A stretch of 64,000 nucleotides of DNA from Volvox africanus (taxonomy: Eukaryota; Chlorophyta; Chlorophyceae; Chlamydomonadales; Volvocaceae), in assembly GCA_030268105.1 (NCBI GenBank), contig BSDZ01000015.1, positions 434,001 through 498,000 on the forward strand, in the 5' to 3' direction. The position numbers and the translations under genes are program-made. Under the pieces are notes generated by a model. That model did not search any database, was not told the origin of the DNA, and saw nothing but the letters and a program-made list of their open reading frames with translations. Shown here in pieces: positions 34,383 through 47,912 of this stretch (position 1 is its first letter; every line of letters begins with the position of its first letter).

Positions 34383-37138
34383 AATAAAGATTCAGAGGCG
34401 ACCTCAGAAGCTCAGATAGGATAACGAAGGAGTTCGGTCCCCGAAGATCGCACCGATTGAAGTATTGTACCAACCGTACACAGTGAGCATAGCAGGTAAA
34501 GGCAGTTTAATCTCTTTTTCACCAGGATGTTTAACGTTCTGGCATAATATGTCTGGCGGCTTTGGCTTTCAGGGTAGTGATGCGCGTTTGGAAGATGTTC
34601 GGTGGGGCTCTGCACACACGCGAATCGTTCGAGCTCCGTCCACTGTACGTCCCATATGCTTAATCTGTTCGCACTGAAACACTTCCACCTCGGGGCATTT
34701 AACTCGTGGAGCTCTCATTGAGACGATGAGATGAGAGTATCACCATCGGGTAGATGACAGAGAGTTGCCATGCCCCCCGACCTATGAAGTCAAGCCCCTC
34801 ATGTCTCTTTCGCCTATTACTAAGGAGATCAGCGAGTGCAGCTCCTTAAAGCGCGTTAGTATTATTTGAAGTCCTGTTAGGTGACCCATTTAAAATTCAA
34901 GGGTGCCTAACGATGTCAGATATCATGCATGATTGTGCCAGCTGAAGAACTATCGAATCGTACAGCCTGCTTGACACCCACGCATACCTACAGGGGGCTA
35001 GGTCCAGAGGGCAGGCGAATGCAACTTGACCGTTGACATCGGATGAAAGGCCGGTTGGGTTTGGCAGTGAATGTAAACCAGAGCGTCCCCTAACCTGGAT
35101 CAGCTGCACCGGGACCCAGGGCCACAACGGACATTAAAATAAACACTCTTCCTTTTGTGCTGAGGTGCCAATACCGAATCAGTAGTTATTGGGGACTGGG
35201 GTAATTTCCCACACAGAATGCATTCAACTCTGTCGCGCAGTACAAGGCCTGCTATCACTTTCCAAAAATTGGCCTTGCATGCTCCACCGGAATCGGTTCC
35301 TCATTTATAATCTCGAAGCGACACATGTTTGCCCAGCGGCACAACGCGCTGCTGGACATCAAAAGCTTTTCTGTGTGACAAGCGGAGTCCTGAACCACCT
35401 TCCAGATGCGCTATGTATGGACGAGCACGCAAACAACCTCAAAAATCATCACCCACAAACGGCTCCTGTGCATGATACGGCATGACCATGGTAACCGCAC
35501 CTGTGTAGATATATATGCGACATACAATGCAGCGAAACAGTTTAGGTATATTCAACCTCCATGGGACAGCAATGCATCTCACGTTCTCTCACTTTGCATT
35601 TGCGTTTCAATTTAAGAGCGATTCGTGACACCCTTTCATCCCCAGTGCCAGACCATCACACATCATCTGCCCCAGTGGCGGTCATGTCATCCAAGTCAGG
35701 ACAATGGGTAGATCGATTGGGCAAGATTGGGCAGCTTGCCGACTGTCTTACAGCCCCTTCCAAACGGCTTTATTAATGCTGCGCCCGGAGTTACCCAAAA
35801 TTTCTGGCCATTACTGTTGGCATGATATGCTCTGCACTTGCAAAGGTATTCCCTGAATCAAGCCCTTCTTCAAGCAGGCCGGTGCAAGGCTGTAAGTGAT
35901 GCAGCGTGGCCAGGCCCGCCACATCTGCAACTGACAATTCATCAGGGCACCTGCCCTGCCGCCACTCCGAGGAAATCCCTGAAGGTGCACGCTGCCCCGC
36001 TCTTATCCTATTACGCCGTATGCATCATATTTCAAGCAGGGCGATCGTCCTGGCACGAGCGTCATGCTTTCACATATCTCGCCTTGCCTTGCCGTGCTCT
36101 GCAAGGCAAGGCGAGATATGTGAAACCTCCATCCAGAACCTCCTCCATTCGCCCACCCACCCACCAATTTATCTTACCGACTCCCATAAGCCCGATAAGC
36201 ACAAACATCATGCTTCCGGAGCACACCTACCTGCCTTTAACATGCCCGACCACCGCGGTAACATTCAACCCCCGTTGATCCGAATGTAATCCTACCTTCC
36301 CCCAAGTCATCTCCACACCCCGTATGCCCATCTCCTCCCGAGCTCCCTCCAGATGTCGCCATGGGCACCAGAGACATTGCAGCTAGCCCCAGTTGAGATG
36401 AGAACTTGCATAATAAAAAAACCCACAGAACGACACGTATCGTTGTAAACACAAGCCCATCTTTTGCACCAAGCGCTGCCGCCCCTGCCGCCGTAAGCGC
36501 CTCGACTTAGCTGCCGCTACAACAAACCCTGCAAGCTACCAAGCTGCCGCCCCTGCGCTGTTAAGATCCGTCTTCAACTCCTGCGCTTCTTCCTCTTCCT
36601 CTTTCGCCCGGTACTCATAAGCCCTAGGCAGGTACCGACAAAACTGACAGTTTAGCGCCAAAACGTGCCGCACGACGGTCCTGATGCCGAATGCCAGGCT
36701 CTGTTAGGCCCGGGGCGACTCATGCGGACGGCCGTACGCGACAAGGCCGGGAACTACTGCAGCCGGCAGCTAGCTTCCTGCCCCCCTTTGCCTGTCCTCC
36801 GCCCGAAACAGGACCTCCGCTCTGCCTGGCAGGCTAGCGCGTCGAGAGGCGTCGTTGCTTTGTGACGGCTGCGCCCAGGTTCAGGTCTACAACCTGCGAC
36901 CCTTTATACGCTGGGCTGCGCCTGGAGCGGGTACTCTACGACTTGTGGATCTCCTGCAGTCCATATACCCGTTAATCCACCCCCAAGCTGGGAAGCTTCG
37001 TGTTTCACCCACAAACGACCCCGCCATCGGCAGAAGCGGCATCCGTCGCAACAGATGAAAAGCGGCATGGCTTGCAGGTGCCCTATGGGTCTAGCTCTAC
37101 GTACTTGGTGCCATCGGCGTCCTCGCCGCCCTCAGCTG
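34383..37138. other. Intergenic region with no gene seen
   Basis: No frame has a supported exon structure or motif. The right-hand part should hold the 3' untranslated region of the FHA-PP2C gene. A strong hairpin at 36068-36125 is listed separately. Confidence 0.5.
36068..36125. repeat. Perfect 25-bp hairpin with 8-nt loop
   Basis: TTTCACATATCTCGCC... at 36068-36092 is exactly complementary to 36101-36125, with loop CGTGCTCT. No T-tract or gene end adjoins it. It could be a small foldback repeat, a cruciform-forming site or a small-RNA precursor. Confidence 0.85.
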
Positions 37139-40100
37139 CTAATGTTGAGATCTTAGGTGCGGTCCAAGCTCCAAGACGCTTATGGTGATGTCGTCCTTGG
37201 AGCGCATCACCAAAGCTTTCGTCAGCAACAGGTCAGCCACAGCTTGACAGCCAAACGAGGCGGATATGGGTAACGGAGGGGAAGCTACAACACCCGCTGG
37301 CGGTGGGGCCAGGCCCATTCCTGCAGAAGACGTGTTGGCTGACGAAGCAGCGAGTGATGCGCCTGGATGCCGGGGCGGCGGTCCTGGAAGCACCATGGAG
37401 GACCGGACAGCCTCCTGCAGAAGCAAGTACGGATGTAGGCGAGATTTAGCAGGGCAAAGTAGTGACGCTAAACAGAGGCTGCACAGGCGTAATGACCAGA
37501 AGGAACCAGTCGTCCATTCTTCCACCTTGCTTAGAGATCTAATAGGGCGTCTGATACAGTCATCATGAACTGAGCTGAACTGAGCGAGGGGCTCGCAGAC
37601 TACATGCCACCTACAGCCACATGGACCTGCAATCGAAAACCAAAGCCTAGAGGCTGAGGGGGCATGCGACCTAAACAGAGGGGAACCTTGCCCAGTATTG
37701 CGGACTTGGCAAGGCTCAAGTCGTCCGGAAGTCTCCCCTGGTCGAGGCTGGACAGAGAAGAAACCTGATAGATGCTGGACAACGAGCGCTGGGCGGTCAG
37801 GTATTTTGCATATCACGCGCCCCATCGGTCTTACAAGTCAATCTACGAACGTATCAAAAAGCCCAGAATTTCCCATTTTGGCGAACATGCGGGAAACAGA
37901 AATCGTAACTTGAGCACGCCATATCTGACTGGTTTGCCTTCCCATTGCCAATCCCTTGCGAGTATTGCTGGGTTGCAGGAAACGTCACGTGATATGTATT
38001 GTGTGGATCCCTAACAGTATAAGGCCCTACAAAGCCCCCATATCCACCCGGCCGACCTGCAGCAGCATTGTTGCGGCTCGCTCCTCGGGCAGCACGTCCC
38101 ACAGCCCATCGCTGGCCACTACTAGAACTGCGTGGTCCCTGGGGCCCACCTGCAGATCAGGCCACAAGAGGTTACCGTGATAAGAGGCGCAGTCCAAGAT
38201 GAATAAGAGGATGTGCAGTAATTAATCCGATATTTGAGAAACAGAGCAGCTCTGGGGCAGCCTACATGGCTAATAGCATGGGACAGCACCTGGGTAGGGT
38301 ACCGCGTGTAAACTATCGATAGTGAAGAGAACGTCAAACCGGCCGACAAGAGGAAGGAAATGTCAGGTTCAAAACAGGGAAGAGGTGATAATCAGCACCC
38401 GTTCTACTGCAAAAATCGAGTCTACTGCCAAACGCGAAACGGTGCCAAAGCACATCTACAGACGTACGCACCTCAATATCAATCTATTGCAGTCTATCGT
38501 CTAGGAATGTTAAGGTTGTACTCTGTTCCTTTCCGACGCTGAATTGCCCATAGCACTGTCGCCCTACCAGCATGCATTTGTCCTCACAATACCACCCTAT
38601 TATCCGCGATCCAGACAACTAGTAAGAAAACATCGAGTACATAGACAGACGATTGAGGTTGAGGTGGTGCACACGCACCTGGGCCGCCATGCTCACATAT
38701 GGCTCAGCCAAAAAGCCCAGGTCCTCCTCCTTCAGGAACCTGAGGATTCCGCAGACCAGGGACCGAACCGGTAGGGCAGGAGGGAAGCAGTACGGGGCAC
38801 TGGTCGAACGCTAGAAGACAATGAAAAGAGTGCTACTGGGCACAGGTCGCGTAACCGGCAGCCGCACGTCAAAACCCGCACGCGTTACCACGACATATGG
38901 GGCTGGGATAAACGATCAGTCCGCACATTATGCACAAAAAGGACGAAGTCAAAACAGCACTGCAAAGTGCGATCCTGGGAAGGTAGATAAGTCAGGGTGA
39001 AGATCACTAATCCTAAGAACTTCCTCGAGGGTCCAGATTCGAATAACAATTGACCACAATGACATCAGGAATCGGACCGGCGTTGCCAACACCAGGGACG
39101 GTACTTCCTCCAGACCTGTCACGGCCCACAACCCCAACCCCAGCCCCCGGCCCGAAGACCCAAGCGTGATGGCACGTATCTCTCCACATATGAATGGCAC
39201 GATTTCTATGGATACAATCCTTCGCGTTATGGACCTGTCATATGCAATCGGTCCGACCAGTTCTGCGCTCCATCCCATGGCTGATAAGCATTATTCCAAA
39301 GCGACTCCCGCTACTTGATCTTCTTCACAAACCACAGCTACTCAAAGCTTAGGCAACCCTGTAACTCCAGGTTACTTTTCCATCCTCTAACCCCTCTTAT
39401 CCGCCGCGCCTTACCTGTCCCCAAGCATCCTGCTGATGTTAAGTCCGTACAACCGGTTTCGCACCATATGGCCCATGGCTGCCAGCCGCTGCCGCTCGCT
39501 GGCGGATGACGCAATGCGGTGATCCTCGGTCAGCTTGGACCAGGTGCCCCGACTGAAGTTGACCAACACCGCGCTGGAGTCACCCACGTTGGCGCTCTAA
39601 AGCCAACGGGGCGGTGGGTTTAAAGCAACTGAATGAAGGTGGTGGTTTTCTTTCAACGCAAACGCGCTAAGGTACGTACAAATCACGAACTGTGCACAAC
39701 TTTGGATCTTGATACCACGTGCTCATGGACAAGTGGAAAGAATGCATGAACTCCAGGCCTAACTTAAAGGCACACATACGAACTGCAGAGCGCGCCAATA
39801 TGCAATGCCTCATCTTTCAACCAAAATGTTTTCCGCATGAAGATGAAGATGCAGTCGCGCATACTCACTCACGGCTAATAGCAATCCGGCTCTTACCATC
39901 CCTTCATCCAAGGAACGTGTTTTCCTTGCAACACACCTGCACCATCCAGCCTTCCTGCACCGGGTTCACATCCAGCATGACTAGGGTGGCCGTGCAGCCT
40001 TCCTCCATGGACATGTACTTGTCCGTCAAAAGGAACGTGTCCTGATTGCAATCGAGAGAGGGGAGGGAATACGCGTGGGTATTTGGGAATACCAACAACC

Positions 40101-43100
40101 ATACCCAGATAAAACATTTTAGCGGTGCCTGAAGCCCCGGGAAAGGAACCCCTCGCGGCGCTCCACTTGCCAGTCCAAACCAATTGCCTATAATATAATA
40201 TAATATAATATAATATAATATAATATAATATAATATAATATAATATAATATAATATAATATAATATAATATAATATAATATAATATAATATAATATAATA
40301 TAATATAATATAATATAATATAATACTGTTATATATATTGCCTAAATATTAATATAGACATATTAATCCGCAAAATTTCCAAAAACTGATCGACTCTACG
40401 GCCTTCACTCCATAGCCAATACAAGGCAACACCTTGAACCGATGCAAAGACCGGGTTAATTGCCCAAGTCGCCCCACCGCGCACCCTGAGCAGCTTCCGC
40501 TGGGACTCAATGTCCCTTCCCCGCAGTAAGGGTGGCAACGGCGGCCCCGCGGGCGGTGGAGGTTCCAGTTCCTCCAGTGACGCTCCCTGCAACGTGGTCG
40601 TCTCGTCCGACAGCCCGCCGTTGTCCGACGCCGCAGACGCACTGCAAGCCAAAGCAGGACTGCCACCATCTTTCCCGCCGTCGGGATGAACGGTGTCTCC
40701 GCATCGCAAGGACGCCTCGTGCTCCCCAGTCCCGACTGCTTCAGTCCCAGCTTGCTCGGGACAGCTGCGCTCCACAGGTTCCTCCTCCAGCACCTCATCG
40801 CTGGTGCTGCCATCGTACGTCTCTATGAAATCCTCCTCGTCCTCGCCGTCATCCCGTCGCGGTGGTGGCGGCGCGGGAGGCGGCGGCAGCACTGGAGTCT
40901 GCCTGCCGTCGCGGCGCAGGAGGTTTGTCCGCAGAACGGTGGGGAGGTGCTCCTTAGCCTGATTCGCGGCCTGGGGAAACAGTAGAGGAAACGTAAGCTC
41001 CATGTGAGAAAAAACGATACATTCAAAGCGGGACTGCAATATATGAGCTGGGACCTATGTATGGTTTAGAGGAATCCATACCAGCAAGGCCCTGGTTGCC
41101 GGTAGTGGGGGTCGTCAAATAAAGGGGGGGCACAACTGGCTGGGGGAAGACGGCGACAGGTCTTAACTATCTGCGCAAGGACTGGGACTATGCTTTGTGT
41201 TCTGCAACAGCCCCATCTCTGTCCGGACTGGACTTACTTGAGACAATTACCTGGTGGGAATAAAACGTACGAGGCCCTTTGGGACTTGAGCAGATGACCC
41301 GAGCAAATGTCTCACCTTGCTGCCGTGATGACCGTCAAATATGCACACAATACCGGCTCCATTGTACGGGGCGAACGGCAGCTCCCAGTGGGGCACATCC
41401 TCGCAGCCCTGGCACAGGCGCTTGTGGTCGGCGCCCAGCTGCGGAGGGGTAGCGGGAAGAGCTGCGTGGGTGCAAAGGAACCTGAGAACAAACAAAATCA
41501 TTCAATGATCAAAACACCCGTACTAAACCATGACGTCCGATTACCATCACCTCTAGCGTGTTGGAATGGCAGGGGCAGGGGGTCTCCTGGATATGTTGGC
41601 AGTTAAAGCAAGCGGACAAGAAGTAGCCTGAGGAGGGTGGAGATGACTCATCGGCGGCTGGTATAGAATCATAGCCCCGTAGATCCGTACCGTGTATAGC
41701 AGATTAACGAGTCAGCTTATTCGGCATCATTCGTTCGCACTTCGGCACACGGCTTCCCACTTGACATCTTTACTATAATAGTTTGTTCACCACCCATTCC
41801 CTCGTGGGCCTTCTCAGCGGGCCTGGTTCCATGTTTCCTCGACTGCTCGGAGTCTGACCGCAATCCCACGAACGACCCACTTCCGTTTGTTCGTGGCTTC
41901 CCATACCCCTGCTCTCCTCGGCTCGGACCTCAAATCCCGAGGTTCATTTCCTACGACCGCGCTTCTTGCTCGGTATGCGGCATTAGATATGCCGGTAGAT
42001 ACGGAAAAACACGGTAAATCTAGTACTGATACTGATAAGGCTGGACGGTCTCGACCCTCACTTGCACAGTTCAATCCTTTATCAAACCCCCCTCCCGACT
42101 CCACGCGCGTCCTCTCACCCTATTGTGCACACAGAGCCGTGCCCCTAGCTCCGGGCAATCGACCAGCACGCCGGGAGGTGGAAGCCCTGGTAGGCCCCCC
42201 ACCATTGTCTCCTTGATGGCCTGATCGATGCCGCCACTTAACATCTCTGAGCCGCCGACTAACAAAAGGGATGGATCAGGCAGGGATATAGGTCCGGAGC
42301 GAGCCAGGGCCTCAAACTCACGACCTTTGTGAAAATACAAGTCAGTCGGCAATCAAACCGAGCCGATACAGAGTAACAAAACATACCTGCTTAGCGCTGC
42401 CCCTCTTAAACCCCTTATTCGGGCCAGAGAAATTTAAGGCAACCCTTTCAGCCCTACGCACCAAACAAGGCTCCATGGTGGCGCTTCGCGGCCGCAGCTG
42501 TCACAGCCGCACCGGAAGACACTGGCCCGGACCGCGCACTGGACAGCTCCGCCCTCAACAGCGTGTTGCTGCCCAGCTGTACCAGGTCGCCATTTCCTAG
42601 CGGCCGCTCATCACCTGGAACCTTATACTCTCGGCCAATGGGTTCGCCGCCAAGCGCCGTGCCATTAAGGGACCCTACGTCACGCTGGCAGAGGACGTGT
42701 GATGGGGGCAGAAGCGTGGAAGAGACTTGTAACAATAACGACATGACCGGGATTGATTGTCCATCCGCCGAATATGGTACGGAAGGTGGGAAATGCTAGC
42801 GGAACGAGCAGTGGCCTGGGCAAAGGGGCACCCATCCATGTTATTCGCATACTGCAATAACAATGTCAGGGCGCCCCGCGCGTGGGACAGTGAACCACCC
42901 AGCGTCTCCCATCCCATCCATTTGTGTCACGGAAAGTCGCCACGCCTGACATACCAGGAAACTCTCCATGTCTTTGAAAAGTTAACGGTACTATGGGTCA
43001 TTATTTAAGTGAGCACAAGCCATCACAAAAAAATGATTTCGCACATTGCCTCACCAGCATCCAGCAGCCCGACGCGCTATCCCAGCGCACGACTGCGTGG

Positions 43101-43426
43101 CGCCCTGAAACCTCCTGATCCAGAATCTGGAGCCAGTTCTCAGGCAGCCGCCCAATTGTATACTGTACAACAAGGAGAAGCCGCGGTGCAGGAAGTGCGA
43201 TCTCAGGACCGAACGCACCTCGGATGGCACGTAAGGTACTGCAGTGCTCCGATTCAATCCATATTCGTTACCTTTATAAATGGGTGTTGACGGAACATAA
43301 AAAGAGAGCAATCGGTCATACACAATCACACCAACATACACATGCGCACAAAAAGCGAGATGGTAATTCCTCGCGCGGTTGTCTTTAGCCCACACTGGCA
43401 TGCCCTCTTCCCCACCCATTATGTGC

Positions 43427-43480
<54 letters not shown>

Positions 43481-44852
43481 CGCCCTTGTAACCTTTATTT
43501 CCCATCCCATGTTGCCCGCCTCTGGATCTGATACGCGCCTAGCACCGAAATAGGAAAGCACGAAAAGCAGGTGTGAAAACGACGCTTATGACGCCATGTC
43601 GACGTCCTTGTCACACCTACATCTCTTCTTCGCCCACTTCGGTTTGAACCAATGCTTCGCTATTTGCCAACGCCGGGACCATAATATTTTAAGATATTAT
43701 CCAGATCGAGGCATTTACCATGCCCCGCGACCCTGCTTCTTTCAATCCGGGGCCCCCCCACACATACTCGATCGAATTTTAAAAGAATGCCCTGGCCCTT
43801 ACTGTACCAGATTCTACATGACGCGCCCGCATACCTCTCCTACTGGGGTATCCGCCACGGCACACTTGCCCGATGCCGGGCCCTGCGTGACGCTGAGGCT
43901 AAGCACCGTGATGCCCTGAGTCCCAGAGCGAGGCGGATTCTCGAACCCCTCCGCCGTTGCAAAGACCTGGTCAAGCTCCTCCACACCGCGCTTCACACCC
44001 CCACCAGTGCCCGGGCTGCCGCGAGCTGGCGCCACATTCAAAACCGCATCTGTATTCCGTGACCATGTTGGCGCGTCTTTTAAGCGTTCAGCGCCGGCGG
44101 AATCTGCATCATCGACGCTCATCCTTAATGCTGCTGTGGTCTTCGGGACCGCAAACCTGGGGGGCCCGAACGACTGCTCTAAGAGCTCTTGGAGCGACCG
44201 GTCATCTGGCTGCTGCCCTCCAGGCACCGGTGCGGGCTTGCGAACTGCAAACTTGGGGCCGCCAAGCTCTTTCTCTATAAAGGATTGAAGGTAAGCCTCA
44301 TCTACAGGATTGATAGCTGTGGGCTTGGGGTGCGCGAGTTGCTCCGCAGGTTTGCTCCCAGCAGCTTGAGATGGCCGGCTCTGACTCGCGTGCACGGAAT
44401 TTTTCTCTTGTATCCGGCGTTCCAAGGGTTGATGTAAAACTGTTGATACATGTTGCATTTCTCCTATTGTCACTTCCTCGGGTGCCACGGCTGCGCCTTC
44501 GCGGAGCTCCCCAAATACGTCAACCTGCGACAGCTCTGGCGCCGCATATCCAGGCCTGTCTTGCGCTGCATCTCCAGAGCCCCTAAGGTCAGTATCTTTT
44601 ATCTCTGTCTCCTCAGCTTCTAGCAACGCCCGTTTCTCAGGCGCTGCTTCGATGGCTTCTGCCTGCTGGAGTCAAAACCTTTCAAGATCACCACGACACA
44701 AAACAATGTAACGGTATGCATTGTATATAAAAACATACCTGATGGTCGCGAGATGGTTGACGGCGCGCGGGCCTGCAGAACCAATTGACGACGAAGAAAG
44801 CGACAGCCCCGGCCGTTACTAAAAGGTGCTTATACAAGCGTTGAAACGACAT
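37139..44852 (-). CDS. Membrane-anchored FHA-PP2C protein phosphatase (KAPP-like)
   Basis: Twelve exons: 44739-44852, 43835-44662, 43055-43162, 42462-42684, 42119-42324, 41316-41438, 40485-40970, 39937-40041, 39415-39596, 38679-38739, 38057-38149 and 37139-37414. All are in phase, giving about 934 aa. Residues 8-25 are a single membrane segment, then a charged linker. The FHA domain spans about 290-395, with GR (318-319), SGRH (333-336) and NG (357-358) for phosphothreonine binding. The PP2C domain has ED (506-507), DGHHGS (528-533), EEGCTATLVML, GDSSAVLV, LTEDHR, SDGLWD (D826) and KDDIT (D917), so its metal-binding acidic residues are present. Exon 40485-40970 adds about 140 acidic/Pro-rich residues between core strands. 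Plant KAPP has the same order and dephosphorylates receptor kinases. An in-frame ATG at 44888 is an alternative start. Confidence 0.9.
40190..40325. repeat. (TATAA)n pentanucleotide microsatellite in FHA-PP2C intron 7
   Basis: About 27 near-perfect copies lie in the intron between exons 40485-40970 and 39937-40041. An AT-rich block adjoins it. Confidence 0.97.
43428..43478. repeat. Palindromic (AT)n run in FHA-PP2C intron 2
   Basis: About 24 AT units are framed by complementary ends (CCGAT...ATCGG), so the whole block is one perfect palindrome able to form a cruciform. It lies in the intron 43163-43834. Confidence 0.95.
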
Positions 44853-47489
44853 TTTAAATATGTTTAATATACGCGGGATGTGCACCATGTACAAATTTCC
44901 GTTTCAAGAGCTTGAAGCTGTTATCCTAGCCGGCATAAGCGAAACTGCCTGCCATCTTAATCTACAAAGCTATCTTTTCATATTGGATGAATAAATATGC
45001 CACTAAAACTTCAATATGTCGCGCTCTGCCGTTACGAGCATCGGAACGTCTTGTACGACAATGTGTGCTTATGTCACACCTGCATTGGATTTCGGTAATC
45101 CGTGTTTGCATGTCTGCCAAAATAATACATTCAATCTTTTTAAGCAGCCTAGTTATTCGCACAACAACGCAGTTTCGATGGGCCCAGAGCCCCAGACTCC
45201 CTTCTCTTGGACGCTCTTTCCCGGTCTGTCCCGGCCTGTCCCGACAGGATCGCGGTGTTCTGTCCATTCCTTCAGCACACAATGCGCCCCTACATAATCC
45301 ACGTCATCTGGATGTAAGGTAGATTCAATAGATACCCAGATTGGAGGGTCTTATGGCGACGAGCGTGCGTGAATGTCTTTACGTATTGCGGACGTCTTGA
45401 GAGCCGTTGCGCATGGCATTCTACGATGCTTCATTAATTGCATCAAAGTCGCGTGAATATGTTTTGCGAAAACATGTTCTGAATTCACATTTGAACTCAT
45501 CTGGCTGTAGTTGGACCCCCTACCTTTTGACTCATGAGGCCGCTCGATATGGCTCCGGACACTTTATAACAGCATTTGAAAGTTTAGGCAAGTAGTTGCA
45601 GAAACTTGTAAGGGCCCCACCCGATCCCATATGCTCACCATCCGGCTACCGGTGGGAGCAGGCGCGTGTTGGTTGGGCATCGGTGAACGTGCGTCTATCA
45701 CTTCTTCCAAGTTGGACCGCTCGTGTGCAGGCGTACCCGTGGTTCAACCGCATGGCATTCTGCCGCAAGGGATAGCCAGGCGGCAGCAGCCGGCAACCGT
45801 ACGAGGGGTAAGTAAGGGGTCGTCCTGTCGCGTCCGCAGTGCCGGGGCAGCCTGGGCGGGCAGCACCTCGAGCAAAGCATGGGCGCAGCTGCACCTGGTA
45901 TTTTACTGAGTTTCTGGAGGCTACGCTAATCGCGAGTCGGTCATGGGGTAAGAAGATGAGCTGCACGTGGCATACGGTTATCGTTTGTACGTAGGCAAAG
46001 TGATGCAGCCAATACTGAATCTCATGGCTCTGTCCTAGCGTTCAAGTGGGGGCAATCCACATGGAACTGTTGTTGCCTACGTGGGTGCTGTTAATAGCTG
46101 CTTTGCCTCTGGTGTTAGAAGAGTTGAAAACTCAGGAGGCGACATCCTGGCCCATGGGCCATGATGTTGGAAGAGTTGGCACTTAGATAATCTGGGCCCT
46201 AGCTTGTACGTACTTCGGAGAGGCCACAGGAACCTATGTGGTAACTTCTTTCTACGTATCACAGTAATGTCGGGCATACGTACATTTGAAGCCTAAACTT
46301 GACCCAGTCAGGGTTCAGCAGTGGCCTCCACGGCCTTCTACCCCACCGCCCTCAGCCACCCTCGCCGCCGTGACGACCTCCGCCACTGTATCCAGCGTCC
46401 CCGTAACTGTCATTGTCATGTCCCTCGCCCATAGCAATCGTATCCGTTGCCATCACTGTCGCCGCTGCCTACAACATCCAATCGTGAATAATAAGAGTTC
46501 GGTAATGGTCCGACCACTTGCACACGCGAAACCCATGGGGGTGAACATGCTGTTGCAAGGCGTAGCCACCTTGCTTCAGACCGGGACCAGATCGATGGAG
46601 CCTGCTGCAGACTTAGTTCGCAGCAACACGGCCCCCCTCGTGCCCTAGAGACCCGTTGTATCCAAGTCCGCTAATTGAATGCCAATGGACAAGGTTTGTC
46701 CGGTTAGGTGGCAAGAGGTTTTCGGGGTGTTACATCGGGGTTTCATCTGGCTGATAGCATCAACGCAAGCTGCCAGTGCTGCCCAAGCGCCGATATTGCA
46801 TGCTTCCCCAAATGCCCAAAGCTGCGTGATGTTGTCGAGGCATCTGCTTGATGTCAAACTGTTGGGCAGTTCATGATAAGGCATCGCATCAACGCAGGGG
46901 ATGTGGTAAGGGGTGTGGTGATTTAGATGTGGATAAGGCTGAATATCACTCATGTCACATTGCATTGGTACTCCACACCTCTTTTCTTGCACGCTTGCTT
47001 AAAGATGGGGGCAGCTCTAGTAGCAATCCAGGATAGTGCTGCAGGGAGGCTATTGGGACAACACCACCATTGCTGCTTTGCGGGCGATGTTCCTATCAGT
47101 CAGGGCAGTGATGGGGTTGAAGACGCACGGAAGAGTACGGAAGCTGCGGGGATCATGCCATTGTCAGTATGACGGTGTAGCATGACGTCAAATATGACCC
47201 AGTGGGACCTCTCTATAATTTTTTGGCGGTTTTGCTTAGGCGCTATGCTATCCTATGCATGTAGTGGTATACTGACGATTACATATCAATAGATTGCGAT
47301 GGATAACGTCCTCTTAACAGTTCTTGCTAATAAGATCGGTCTTGCGGCGCCCACGAACATGGGATGCCATGTCACGTATTTTCATGTATAGCCCACGACT
47401 TGGCCAAGACTTGAATGTCTTGGTATCATCACTGGATGGGAGACTCGAAACACATGGAGGGATATATCCCTCACACTCATCACACCAGT
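44853..47489. other. Intergenic region between the FHA-PP2C gene and the LINE remnant
   Basis: The left edge contains the phosphatase promoter, with an AT-rich block (TATTAAACATATTTAAA) directly before its start codon. No other frame has supported splice structure or motifs. Frames near 45631-45966 overlap on both strands and neither is convincing. Confidence 0.5.
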
Positions 47490-47735
47490 CTTATTCGCTT
47501 TCAGTTATGTTCCTGGGCTATTGAGGTGAACCGTCCTAATGGGAGGGCTCGGGCTGTTCGTCCACTGCATTATGTATGAGAGTGAGCGACAGAGGAGGAG
47601 TATCATGTTCTTATGGAATGCTCAGCTTATGAGAGCATAAGACAAGGATTAAGTCAGACTGGGGACTTTCCGGAGGCCAAGGCGCTTCATGAAATTCGTT
47701 GTGTGAGAGGGACTCGGTCAGGCGAGACGGTTTAA
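47490..47735 (+). mobile_element. Decayed LINE retrotransposon tail
   Basis: One plus-strand frame reads LIRFQLCSWAIEVNRPNGRA, then, past two stops, EEYHVLMECSAYESIRQ. This matches the C-terminal region after reverse transcriptase in algal LINE elements (a Cys/His motif of the ExHxLxEC..Y type). The stops and the absent polymerase core mean it is dead and 5'-truncated. It ends about 180 bp before the PAQR gene. Assignment rests on motif resemblance. Confidence 0.5.
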
Positions 47736-47912
47736 CGTCCAATTACTATCTCGACTTTTTTTCTTAACCTTTCTTAAGATATCTTTTTGTTTTTGAGTGT
47801 TTAGCGGTCCGTGCGCCTCCTGGCTCATTCCGGGCCTTACAAGTTTACAAACTTGTTCATCATCAAGCTTGACCATGAGACCTAGCTGTCCAGCTGCAAC
47901 AAGAAAGGAAAG

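Noticed and set aside
43163..43238. Earlier acceptor (43239) for the FHA exon
   Set aside because: It would insert about 25 extra residues before TIGR. The acceptor before 43162 has a better pyrimidine tract and gives a continuous FHA pattern.
45631..45966. Overlapping frames on both strands with a GTAAGT site
   Set aside because: No exon partner or family resemblance on either strand.
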